From JAUWQU01 sp964605095 (GTDB taxonomy: Bacteria > Planctomycetota > Phycisphaerae > SM23-33), in assembly GCA_964605095.1 (NCBI GenBank), contig CAZSBS010000098.1, positions 1-16,111 on the forward strand: a stretch of DNA of 16,111 nucleotides. The letters run 5' to 3'. A model generated the notes under the pieces. It made no database searches and was not told the origin of the DNA. It was given only the letters and a program-made list of their open reading frames with translations. Shown piece after piece: positions 6,042-12,760 of the stretch; within the stretch, counting starts at the first letter, position 1; each line of letters starts with the position of its first letter. The position numbers and the translations under genes are program-made.

Positions 6042-6102
6042 AGCCCCGTTCACGGGGCTTTGCCCGCCGAAGGCGGGTATAGACCAGGCCTTTTAGGCCT
6101 GG
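6042..6102 (-). repeat. Three-hairpin composite repeat, copy 2 (inverted)
   Basis: On the plus strand the order is C-B-A: AGCCCCGTTCACGGGGCT (6042-6059), CCCGCC-GAA-GGCGGG (6063-6077), then the linker TATAGA and CCAGGCCT-TTT-AGGCCTGG (6084-6102). It is the reverse complement in layout of copy 1. The A stem has changed from CCAGGGC to CCAGGCC on both arms, so pairing is kept. Confidence 0.85.
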
Positions 6103-6132
6103 GGCGGTCGGTACGTTGCTGTTGTTCTTGTC

Positions 6133-6217
6133 TAGCACGCTTTAGCGCGCTTTCAGCGGCTTTAGCCTAAAGGCTCTCAGGAACGGGTAAGCGCGCTAAA
6201 GCGGGCTAATGAGAGCC
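6133..6217. repeat. Nested inverted repeat (module D, second copy)
   Basis: TAGCACGCTTTAGCGCGCTT (6133-6152) pairs with AAGCGCGCTAAAGCGGGCTA (6189-6208), 19 of 20 positions. Inside it AGCC-TAAA-GGCT (6164-6175) forms a small hairpin, and GGCTCTC (6173-6179) can also pair with GAGAGCC (6211-6217). The words match module D at 2604-2645. Confidence 0.75.
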
Positions 6218-6252
6218 AAGGGAATAGGAATGAATGATGCATTGCCGCACAC

Positions 6253-6316
6253 CCAGGCCTAAAAGGCCTGGTCTAAACCCCCGCTGTCGCGGGGGCGAAG
6301 CCCCGTGAACGGGGCT
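6253..6316 (+). repeat. Three-hairpin composite repeat, copy 3 (A-B-C order)
   Basis: CCAGGCCT-AAA-AGGCCTGG (6253-6271), a GTCTAAA linker, CCCCCGC-TGTC-GCGGGGG (6278-6295) and AGCCCCGTGAACGGGGCT (6299-6316). The B stem is longer and different from copies 1 and 2 but still perfectly paired. It lies directly upstream of queD. Confidence 0.85.
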
Positions 6317-6336
6317 GACATAAAGGTTCGCCAGAT

Positions 6337-6711
6337 ATGGAAGCTGAACTGGTAAGGACATTTCGTTTCGAGGCCGCCCACTCGCTGCCGAACCTGCCCG
6401 CCGAGCACAAGTGCCGGCGTTTTCACGGGCACAGTTATCGCGTGGACGTTCACGTCGTCGGACCCATCGACCCCGTGAAGGGCTGGGTGATGGACTTCGG
6501 CGACATCAAGCGTGCGGTGGCGCCGCTGCTGGAGGAGTTGGACCACCGCATGCTCAGCGACATCGCGGGCCTGGAAAACTCCACGAGCGAGATGATCGCC
6601 ACGTACTTCTGGAAGCATCTCAAGCCCGTGCTGGGGATGCTCTCTGGCGTCACGGTCTGGGAGTCGGACTCGAGCAGGTGCGTGTATCGAGGCCCTACCA
6701 CACAGGCTTGA
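6337..6711 (+). CDS. queD: 6-carboxy-5,6,7,8-tetrahydropterin synthase (QueD)
   Basis: This converts 7,8-dihydroneopterin triphosphate, the FolE product, to 6-carboxytetrahydropterin for QueE. Zinc ligands are His15 (FEAAHSL), His30 and His32 (FHGHSY). The catalytic Cys is Cys26 in EHKCRRFHGHSY, which separates QueD from eukaryotic PTPS enzymes that have Cys elsewhere. DFGDIK at 53-58, LDHRML at 68-73 with the catalytic Asp-His pair, NSTSE at 81-85, and Glu109 in VWES, which would hold the pterin, are all present. At 124 residues it is a normal short QueD. The ATG at 6337 is the natural start. The stop lies inside the 3' end of the convergent peptidase gene (17-bp overlap). Confidence 0.94.
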   Translation: MEAELVRTFRFEAAHSLPNLPAEHKCRRFHGHSYRVDVHVVGPIDPVKGWVMDFGDIKRAVAPLLEELDHRMLSDIAGLENSTSEMIATYFWKHLKPVLGMLSGVTVWESDSSRCVYRGPTTQA

Positions 6712-7837
6712 GCCGGAAGCGTTTCGGATGCCCGCTGGTGGCATGGACTTTGGTTACCACGCCGGAGGCGATGGCCTTCTTCAGTTCGGTGGCCACCCAG
6801 GTGTCGCGCTTGACCTGAGCGTCGCGGTCCTCGGAGGGGGTTATCTTGTACTCGAGCTTATTCGGCAGGGAGATCGTGCCCTTGCTGCGGAAAATGGAGG
6901 CGCCCTGCTTGCGAAACAGGTTGCCCATAAGCTCGCGCAGGTTGCGGTCCTCGTCGAGCGTGTAACCCGGGTCCAGGTGCTCGTACATGTACAGGATGCA
7001 CTTTCGCTCGGGGTCGGCTTCGGGCACCGTCGTCGGCAGGTGGAAGCTGGGCCACTTGGCTGGGTCGCTCAAAATGTTGGCCAGCAGGTACGAGCCGATG
7101 CCCATGGACCCGCGCACGTGCGGATCGTTGACCTCGTTCCAACTCAAGCCCGATATGCGTATCAGGAGCGTCGCCTTGCGCCCCGGCGGGCTGCAATGGT
7201 ACAGCGCCGTCGTGTCCGCGTAGAACTCCTGAAGGGAGTTGTACAATATCCGATACTTCATGTAGAAATCGTAGAGTTGGTTCCTGTCGAAGCCCAGGGT
7301 GACGTAGTTGTGCCCCAGTTCGTGCCAGATAATCGCCTCGGCCTCGTCACCTTCCTTCATCTGGTGGGCCGCGGCGGCGTCGCCTTCCAGGGCCTTGGTG
7401 CTGTCGACAACGTGCGGCTGCCAGGTCAAGACGATCACAGGCCGGCCCGCCTCGTCAAAATCGAATATCCCCGAATAGCCCAGGCCCTCCGACGGCCTGT
7501 AGTTGGCGGTGAACGGCTTGCCCCAGACAGTCGCCAGGAACGACACGCTGCTGCTGGACTTCGCGAACTTCCACCAGTCCGGGCGGTACTCCTGGGCCGC
7601 CCTGCGCATGTAGGAGATGTCGGCCCTCTGCTTAGCGGTGAAGTCGCGGTTGAACTTCAGCGATTCCTTGTATGCCGCGTCCCACGCCTTGGCCTCGAAG
7701 TGCATGTAGGTGTCCACCAGTTGCTCGTAGCAACTCTGTGCCTCGACGGTGGCGACCTCTTCGCTATTGGTTCCGGCGGCATGGCCCGTTGACACGCAGG
7801 CAACGAGTACCCCAACGAGAAGATATTTGCGCTTCAT
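6695..7837 (-). CDS. Secreted zinc metallopeptidase-like protein (HELGH)
   Basis: The N-terminus MKRKYLLVGVLVACVSTGHA is a classic signal peptide with a GHA-A cleavage site, so the protein is exported. The zincin motif HELGH is at about 172-176, with the catalytic Glu173. A second motif, EFYADTTAL, starts at Glu204 and offers a third zinc ligand in the manner of gluzincins (E-x-x-x-D). It is preceded by a helix DEAEAIIWHELGH, as in that fold. I do not recognise a named family; the target could be a protein or an envelope component. The gene starts at ATG 7837 after GGGACGGAAAG. It is convergent to queD with overlapping ends and faces away from yihY's terminus, so it appears to be its own transcription unit. 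Confidence 0.75.
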   Translation of the reverse strand: MKRKYLLVGVLVACVSTGHAAGTNSEEVATVEAQSCYEQLVDTYMHFEAKAWDAAYKESLKFNRDFTAKQRADISYMRRAAQEYRPDWWKFAKSSSSVSFLATVWGKPFTANYRPSEGLGYSGIFDFDEAGRPVIVLTWQPHVVDSTKALEGDAAAAHQMKEGDEAEAIIWHELGHNYVTLGFDRNQLYDFYMKYRILYNSLQEFYADTTALYHCSPPGRKATLLIRISGLSWNEVNDPHVRGSMGIGSYLLANILSDPAKWPSFHLPTTVPEADPERKCILYMYEHLDPGYTLDEDRNLRELMGNLFRKQGASIFRSKGTISLPNKLEYKITPSEDRDAQVKRDTWVATELKKAIASGVVTKVHATSGHPKRFRLKPVW

Positions 7838-8159
7838 CTTTCCGTCCCTTCTGACAAAACCCTATCCGAACCCAAGAAGGTATGCAAACCCCGGCACACC
7901 TGCCCTTGGCCAAGTTACGAAATGACGGCCAGTGTAATTGGCAAAAGCCGACCGCCTGCTTATACACCCGCCGGGCCGGCGCGGCAACTAACAATCGCCG
8001 CCGCCATGAGTATTCCTGGCCGGGCGCCGCTCGGGCGCCACCCATTGCACGGAATTATCGGACAGCCCCGGATGCCAGCTACCCAAGCCCCTGCTCGCTG
8101 AAGCGAACAGGCCCCGGGGCTGGACACACATGTTCCCGGTTCCGTTTTTTTCTCCCCGG
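7838..8159. other. Spacer between yihY end and peptidase start
   Basis: About 320 bp with no supported gene. It should hold the peptidase promoter on the minus strand. It also contains a stem-loop downstream of yihY (8090-8111) and the start of a short tandem repeat. The plus-strand open frame here has no ribosome-binding site or homology I can see. Confidence 0.5.
8090..8111 (-). terminator. Hairpin downstream of yihY
   Basis: On the minus strand CCTG-T-TCGC-TTCA-GCGA-G-CAGG forms a stem of eight pairs with one mismatch, about 50 bp past the yihY stop. Flanking AGCCCC and GGGGCT can extend it. There is no clear T-run after it, so termination is only a guess. Confidence 0.25.
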
Positions 8160-8180
8160 CTACCGGCTACCGGCTACCGC
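8160..8180. repeat. Three tandem CTACCGG heptamers at the yihY stop
   Basis: CTACCGG is repeated in perfect 7-bp steps, the first copy including the yihY stop codon (TAG on the minus strand). Similar degenerate 7-bp patterns occur before the DUF547 gene at 11560-11690. Confidence 0.7.
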
Positions 8181-9623
8181 CCCCAGCAGATCCGCCAGGG
8201 TCGTTTCTCCAAGGGCTTTACGGGCGGTCAGGCGGGCCTGGTTGATCGCCTTGGCGAGGTCCTTATCGTATGGACGGGCCTTGATGGCCTGGGCTTCATC
8301 CTGCGGGTCGGCCAGTTCGATAACGTCCTCCACGCGGATCTGTTCAATGGGCCGGCCGGGAACGTAAGTGTCCGCGTCGGCCTGTTCGACCGTGCAGATC
8401 AGTTTCCGCTCGACCAGGTTTTCCAGCAGCAGTCGGACGCTTCGCGGTTTGAGGCGCAAGCGAGCGACGATGTCGGATTGGCTGACGGGTCCCTGTCCGG
8501 CGGCGTACGGTCCGGCCACAGCCAGCGCGGCCGCCAACATGTCCCAGGGGCTGACCATCGCGTCGTGCGGGTCCCTTTGCTCATCATCGAGCAGCATGCC
8601 GCCTTGGGCCAGTTCGCCGGAGGTATGGGCGATCTCCGCGCCGAAGAGGAACACCAGCCAGGACGTGTTGAGCCAGAACAGAAACAGCGGCAGCAGCCCC
8701 AGCGTGCCGTACAGCGGGTCGCGGCCGACGACATGCGTCACGTAGAGGCTGAAGCCCCACATCGCCACCAGCCAGCCCGGAAAGGCCACCACCGCGCCGG
8801 TAAAAGCCGCGCGTAGTCTGACCTTGGTGTTGGGGATAAGCGTGTAGGCGCCGGCGAACAGTATTATCCCGACAGCGATAGGCTGGAGCACGCCCAGCGG
8901 GATCAGCAGCCACTTTAGCCAGTAGTGGCCTCCGAGCACCCCGTTGGCATAGCGGGTGACGTATTCCGCGGCGGCCAGGGCGGCGATAAGGGCGATCGGG
9001 CCAAGCGTCATGGCCGACCAGTAAAGCAGCGTCCGCCGGCCCATCGACCGCCCGCCCGGGGCGCGGAAAATGCGATTCAGCGACCGCTCGACCGTGGTCA
9101 TCAACGTCAGGGCTGTCCATATCAGCAGGGCCAGGCCGATGGGCCCAAGCCGGCCCAGAGTCACCTTCTTCTCGACCAGATCGATTACCTCGGTGAGTTT
9201 TCCCTGGACCGACAGGACGTCCGTGGCAGGGGCGCTGGCTGGGGCGGAGGCCCCCACGGGAAGGGTGGTCGATTTGCCGCCACCCTCGTCGGCGTCGGTG
9301 GGCGAGGCTGCCACCGTTATCACCGTGATGCCGCTTCGGCTGATGTAGCCCTGGAGGTACTGCTCGGCCTGTTTCTGCACGCCGAAGCTGCGCAGCAACA
9401 GGATTATCAGCACCAGCGTGGGGACCATTGTGAAGATCGTCCTGAACGACAGGGCGGCGCTCATGGCCATGGCGTTGTTGTCGCGCAGGCGGCGGAGGCA
9501 GTACGTCCAGAGCTTGATCTGGTAGTGGACCAGACTGGCGCCTCGGCCCAGTTCGCCGCCGGGGTTGCTGGCCAGCCTCGCCACAAATGCCCGCAGTTCG
9601 CGCAGCCTCTGTGCTATACCCAT
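8160..9623 (-). CDS. YihY/BrkB-family inner-membrane protein with C-terminal winged-helix-like region
   Basis: The core matches the YihY/UPF0761 (formerly called ribonuclease BN) family. Visible pieces are AMSAALSFRTIFTMVPTLVL (first helix), TALTLMTTVERSLNRIFRAP, VRLRAAFTGAVVAFPGWLVA, and PLYGTLGLLPLFLFWLNTSW followed by LVFLFGAEIAH. About six membrane helices are seen. The molecular role of the family is not settled. At 487 residues it is longer than usual. A Gly/Ser/Ala-rich insert lies after the first helix (about residues 104-134). A cytoplasmic tail after residue 345 contains SQSDIVARLRLKPRSVRLLL, which looks like a winged-helix DNA-binding or dimer domain. The start at ATG 9623 follows AAAGGG. 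It lies 22 bp after folE and is probably the last gene of that operon. Confidence 0.85.
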   Translation of the reverse strand: MGIAQRLRELRAFVARLASNPGGELGRGASLVHYQIKLWTYCLRRLRDNNAMAMSAALSFRTIFTMVPTLVLIILLLRSFGVQKQAEQYLQGYISRSGITVITVAASPTDADEGGGKSTTLPVGASAPASAPATDVLSVQGKLTEVIDLVEKKVTLGRLGPIGLALLIWTALTLMTTVERSLNRIFRAPGGRSMGRRTLLYWSAMTLGPIALIAALAAAEYVTRYANGVLGGHYWLKWLLIPLGVLQPIAVGIILFAGAYTLIPNTKVRLRAAFTGAVVAFPGWLVAMWGFSLYVTHVVGRDPLYGTLGLLPLFLFWLNTSWLVFLFGAEIAHTSGELAQGGMLLDDEQRDPHDAMVSPWDMLAAALAVAGPYAAGQGPVSQSDIVARLRLKPRSVRLLLENLVERKLICTVEQADADTYVPGRPIEQIRVEDVIELADPQDEAQAIKARPYDKDLAKAINQARLTARKALGETTLADLLGAVAGSR

Positions 9624-9645
9624 GGTCAGCCCTTTCAGCTTTCGG

Positions 9646-10212
9646 TTACGGCCTGTTTCGGTTCAGCAGGTGGAGGAACTCGAGCCTCGTCGCCTCGTCG
9701 TGGTGGAAGCTGCCCAGCACGCTGGAGGTGGTCATGACCGAGTTCTGCTTTTCCACACCGCGCATCATCATGCAAAGGTGACGCGCCTCGATGACCACGC
9801 CGACGCCTTCGGCGTTGACGGATTCCTGCACCGCCTTGGCGATCTGGCGAGTAAGGCGCTCCTGGATCTGGAGCCGGCGCGAAAAGACCTCCATGATCCG
9901 CGCCAGCTTGCTGACGCCGATCACCTTGTCGCCGGCGATGTAGCCGATGTGGCACTGGCCGAAAAACGGCAGCATGTGGTGCTCGCAGAGGCTGAAGATC
10001 TCGATGTCGCGAACGATGATCATGTTGTTCGCTTCGGACTTGAAAACCGCACCCTTGATGGCGTCGTCGATGCTCTCCTGATAGCCCTTGGTGAGGAACT
10101 TCAGCGACTCGGCCATGCGATGAGGCGTGTTGGCGAGCCCCTCGCGAGAGGGATCCTCGCCAAGCTCGATAAGCAATTCGTGAATCAACTGCTGGACTCG
10201 CTCGGTGTTCAT
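9646..10212 (-). CDS. folE: GTP cyclohydrolase I (FolE)
   Basis: This converts GTP to 7,8-dihydroneopterin triphosphate and formate, the entry step for folate, monapterin and queuosine precursors. The zinc site is complete: the Cys-Glu-His-His motif in FSLCEHHMLPFFG and the later Cys in ARHLCMMMRGV. Substrate-binding parts include GLANTPHRMAES near the N-terminus and GVSKLARI in the middle. The zinc-dependent type IA form is therefore present. The start could be ATG 10221 or 10212. I prefer 10212 because AAGGAG (10224-10229) is 11 bases away from it and only two from 10221. It follows folB by about 70 bp and precedes yihY by 22 bp on the same strand. Confidence 0.95.
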   Translation of the reverse strand: MNTERVQQLIHELLIELGEDPSREGLANTPHRMAESLKFLTKGYQESIDDAIKGAVFKSEANNMIIVRDIEIFSLCEHHMLPFFGQCHIGYIAGDKVIGVSKLARIMEVFSRRLQIQERLTRQIAKAVQESVNAEGVGVVIEARHLCMMMRGVEKQNSVMTTSSVLGSFHHDEATRLEFLHLLNRNRP

Positions 10213-10288
10213 TGCAGGCATAGCTCCTTAAGTTGTCTGTTCGATCCCACAGCCACGAAGGCCTCGACGGCGGCTCGGTCGGTCGCAC

Positions 10289-10699
10289 TCACGTGGCGCC
10301 GCCCTCGCGGACGATCTCCACGCCGACGGTCCGCGCGAACCGCAAGGCCGCGGGCTTCTCGACCAGCACCTCCACGCGCAGCACGCCCGGCTGGGCCAGG
10401 CAAACCTCGGCGACGGCCTCGGCAAGGCGCTCAAGCAGCAGGAACGACGAGCCCTCGACCAGCGCCAGCACGTTCTGTTTGACGGCCTTGTAGTCAACCG
10501 TGTCGGCGATATGATCGCTTTGTCCGGCCTGGCGGAGGTCGGCGTGGAGCGTCAGGTTTATGACGATGTCCTGCTTGTTAACGCGCTCGTCGGGGTTTAT
10601 GCCAACGATGCACCGCGCGGCCAGGTCGCGGATGTGAATCCGGTCAAGTTCTTTTGGCACAAGAGGCGTTTTTGACAAATGTGGCGGCCTGTCATCCAT
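10289..10699 (-). CDS. folB: Dihydroneopterin aldolase / FolX-like epimerase
   Basis: A small FolB/FolX-fold enzyme of 136 residues. FolB cleaves 7,8-dihydroneopterin to 6-hydroxymethyl-dihydropterin plus glycolaldehyde. FolX epimerises dihydroneopterin triphosphate instead. The conserved features are GINPDER at the start of the core, VDYK (active-site Tyr), SFLLLERLAEAVAE, and VEKPAALRFA (the Lys-Pro that binds the pterin). From memory, E. coli FolX has RQDIVINVTIH where this protein has KQDIVINLTLH, so the first half looks FolX-like, while the KP motif is as in FolB. An extra 15-residue N-terminus is present. Its ATG overlaps the stop of the upstream reductase by 8 bases (10692-10699), which points to translational coupling. 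Confidence 0.88.
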   Translation of the reverse strand: MDDRPPHLSKTPLVPKELDRIHIRDLAARCIVGINPDERVNKQDIVINLTLHADLRQAGQSDHIADTVDYKAVKQNVLALVEGSSFLLLERLAEAVAEVCLAQPGVLRVEVLVEKPAALRFARTVGVEIVREGGAT

Positions 10700-11459
10700 A
10701 GACGCATCCTCGCATGTGCCGCCCGCCGTCGAGGTAAATAACCTGCCCCGTGATGAAGTCGCTCTCCACCAGCATTCTCACGGCCGCGGCGACGCCGGCG
10801 ACCGAGCCGACACGATTCAGCGGGTTGGTATGGGCTAGATCGGCAAGGTACTGCTGGTCCTTGCCCTCCGGCGGGAGTATCAGCCCCGGCGCGACGGCGT
10901 TGACCTTGATCGCCGGCGCCAGTTCCATCGCCAGCATCCGCGTGATTGTCCAGAGCATCCGCTTGCCTAGGTGGTAGCTGACGTGGTGGCGGTCGTAGTC
11001 TTCCATCCGGCTGTCGAGGAAGTTGACGATGTCCCCGACCGGGACTTGCTGGGCGGCAAAAGCCCTCGCCAAAACCAGCGGCGCCATCGCGTGGACCTGC
11101 ACGCTGGCCAGCAGGCTTTCCGGCGTAAAGTCCATCACGGTGTCGGCGGTGAATGTCGAGGCGTTGTTGACCAGTATGTCCACCGGTGCGGAAGCTGCCT
11201 CGACCGCGCGGGCCAGGAGCTTGTCGGCCTGGTCGGGCTCGGCCAGGTCGGCCTGGACGCACCACGCCTGCCGCCCGGCCTGGCGAATGAGCGAGGCCGT
11301 CGCCTCCGCCTCGCCGCCCGAGCCACGGTAATGGACCACCACGTCGGCCCCGGCCTCGGCCAGCGCCAGCGCAACGGCGCGCCCGATCCGCTTTGCGGCC
11401 CCGGTGACCAAAGCCGTGCGACCCCTCAATGGCAACGCTCTGTCGGAAATGTCCGCCAT
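10692..11459 (-). CDS. FolM-like SDR, probable pteridine reductase
   Basis: A short-chain dehydrogenase/reductase of 255 residues. The cofactor motif is TGAAKRIGRA: the T-G-x-x-x-R-x-G form is the signature of pteridine reductases (PTR1/FolM), where most SDRs have TGxxxGxG. The catalytic motif is Y-x-x-x-K in VSYHLGKRML. NNAS follows the usual fold order, and the end FITGQVIYLDGGRHMRG closely resembles that of FolM. FolM reduces dihydromonapterin or dihydrofolate with NADPH. The overlap with folB and nearby folE support a pterin role. I chose ATG 11459 since AGGAAG (11467-11472) is seven bases upstream; ATG 11486 would add nine residues. Confidence 0.85.
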   Translation of the reverse strand: MADISDRALPLRGRTALVTGAAKRIGRAVALALAEAGADVVVHYRGSGGEAEATASLIRQAGRQAWCVQADLAEPDQADKLLARAVEAASAPVDILVNNASTFTADTVMDFTPESLLASVQVHAMAPLVLARAFAAQQVPVGDIVNFLDSRMEDYDRHHVSYHLGKRMLWTITRMLAMELAPAIKVNAVAPGLILPPEGKDQQYLADLAHTNPLNRVGSVAGVAAAVRMLVESDFITGQVIYLDGGRHMRGCVYG

Positions 11460-11559
11460 AGGCACGCTTCCTGATTCGCCTTTCATGCTACGCCTTGGGG
11501 CCGCGGACGTAAACGCCAAATCGGTAATGAATTGTAGCCGGCTGCCGGTGCGGGATAAA

Positions 11560-11690
11560 AAGCGGAACCCGGAACTTGGAATCCGGTATTGGGAAACAAA
11601 AAGACCGGGTGCCATTTTTTTCCGGGTTCCTGGTTCCGCCTTTTTTGACGGGTTCCGCTTTTGGCTTTCCCGGCTACTGGCTCCCGGCTA
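11560..11690. repeat. Degenerate 7-bp tandem repeats before the DUF547 gene
   Basis: GCGGAACCCGGAACTTGGAA is built of 7-base GGAACNN units. Further on, CCGGGTTCCTGGTTCCG has the same units inverted, and CGGCTACTGGCTCCCGGCTA is a third 7-bp pattern. The block lies between the divergent reductase and DUF547 starts and has two T-rich runs in it. Confidence 0.55.
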
Positions 11691-11697
11691 AAGTCGT

Positions 11698-11703
11698 TAC
11701 AAT
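11698..11703 (+). promoter_or_regulatory. Possible -10 box for the DUF547 gene (leaderless)
   Basis: TACAAT lies seven bases before the ATG at 11711 with no ribosome-binding site between. This matches the arrangement in front of queE. If used, the mRNA would begin at the start codon. Confidence 0.35.
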
Positions 11704-11710
11704 CTTCGCC

Positions 11711-12556
11711 ATGAATAGTGCGGCATGCAAGCTTGCGCTGTCGGCCCTGTTGGCCCTGGCCGTCGCGTCGGTGGGCGGATGCGCCGACGAAAGCCGCCCG
11801 CCGATCATGGTGGACACCGCCGGCGTCGCCCCGGCCATCGACTACGCCCCGCTGGGCGAGGTGCTCGGGGCGTGCGTCTTAGGCAATGGCCTGGCAGACC
11901 GCGAGGAACTGCCACGCTGCGAGGATTCCCTGGACCGCCAACTCGCCATCCTGGCCCTGACGGGCCCGACCGCCACGCCCGCCCTGTTTCCCACCCACGA
12001 CGATGTCTTGGCGTACTGGTACAACGCCCACGCCGCCTGGTCGCTGAAACTGCTGACGGTCAGGGGCTGTCCGCGCCTAATCGGCGCCGCGGCCATGCTC
12101 AACCGCAAGTTCCCGCTCGACGGGCGGGTCATGACGCTTCGCGGCATCGGCGCGGTCCTGGCGGCCGAGGACGACTTCCGCATCGCCGCGGCCGTGCCGG
12201 GCGCGACGACCAACTACGCCCGCCTGCCGGAATCGCCCATCGAGGCCCGGGGCTTCCAGCAGAGCGTGCAGCGCCGGTTTGCCGAGCTGCTCGACGACGA
12301 CATCCGCGTCTACATTGACGTGCGTCGCCTGCGGGTGCTGTTTCCGCCGGTGCTGTGGCAGTTCCGCGCCCGGCTGACGGCCGAGCACAACCGCAAGTAC
12401 CACACCGAGGGCGCGACCCTTGTTACGGCCCTGCTGGGCTACACTTCGGGTGCCACCCAGCGGCGCATGCAGACTGCCCAAGGCTACCGCGAGGTCGAGG
12501 CGATCTCGCGAGAGCTGCTGTCGGCGGAAAAGAAGGACCGCAATGGTGGTCGGTAG
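11711..12556 (+). CDS. DUF547-domain lipoprotein
   Basis: A 281-residue protein with a lipoprotein signal: MNSAACKLALSALLALAVAS then VGGC, giving a lipidated Cys24. It should be held at the outer or inner membrane, facing the periplasm. The DUF547 family motif appears as DDVLAYWYNAHAAWSLKLL, matching the FWINAYNA-x-L pattern of the family. A few other DUF547-like stretches (RKFPLDGRVMTLRGI and the C-terminal part with NRKYHTEGATL) follow in order. Some plant and bacterial DUF547 proteins resemble transglutaminase-fold enzymes, but no function is established here. The start at ATG 11711 is fixed by the signal peptide; upstream in-frame codons run through the heptamer repeats and are not credible. 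Confidence 0.85.
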   Translation: MNSAACKLALSALLALAVASVGGCADESRPPIMVDTAGVAPAIDYAPLGEVLGACVLGNGLADREELPRCEDSLDRQLAILALTGPTATPALFPTHDDVLAYWYNAHAAWSLKLLTVRGCPRLIGAAAMLNRKFPLDGRVMTLRGIGAVLAAEDDFRIAAAVPGATTNYARLPESPIEARGFQQSVQRRFAELLDDDIRVYIDVRRLRVLFPPVLWQFRARLTAEHNRKYHTEGATLVTALLGYTSGATQRRMQTAQGYREVEAISRELLSAEKKDRNGGR

Positions 12557-12653
12557 CCGGCTTGCCACCCCGGCGCGCCGAGGGCGAAGCCGGGGAGCCT
12601 GGAAAAACAAACGGCGGAACAGGGAACACGGAACCCAGGACTTGACAGATTTG

Positions 12654-12685
12654 ACAGACAGCCTTGAAGCCTGAAGTCTGTTTTT
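12654..12685 (+). terminator. Probable intrinsic terminator after the DUF547 gene
   Basis: ACAGAC (12654-12659) pairs with GTCTGT (12676-12681), with extra CTT/AAG pairing inside, followed at once by TTTT. It lies about 100 bp after the DUF547 stop. The two TTGACAGA copies just before it (12642-12649 and 12651-12658) are part of the stem approach. Confidence 0.45.
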
Positions 12686-12760
12686 CGAGACATGTTCACT
12701 TCAGCGAGCAGGTCCCTGCTCCTTACTTCACCCGCGACTCCACCAAGCCGATAACCATCT

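Larger units (their letters stand above)
5961..6336. other. queE-queD spacer filled with palindromic repeats
   Basis: No gene is supported here. The spacer holds two composite three-hairpin repeats facing each other (6042-6102 and 6253-6316), and between them a second palindromic cluster (6133-6217). The last hairpin ends 20 bp before the queD ATG and would be in the queD leader or a readthrough transcript. I looked for a preQ1 riboswitch-like pattern and did not find one I could support. Confidence 0.7.

Noticed and set aside
6240..6336. preQ1 riboswitch upstream of queD
   Set aside because: The hairpins there belong to the composite repeat found elsewhere too; no preQ1 aptamer core or A-rich tail is seen.
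6728..7792. 354-residue plus-strand frame antisense to the peptidase
   Set aside because: The peptidase has a signal peptide and HELGH on the other strand; this frame has neither a motif nor a ribosome-binding site.
9565..10482. 305-residue plus-strand frame across folE and folB
   Set aside because: It is antisense to two clear enzymes and shows no family of its own.
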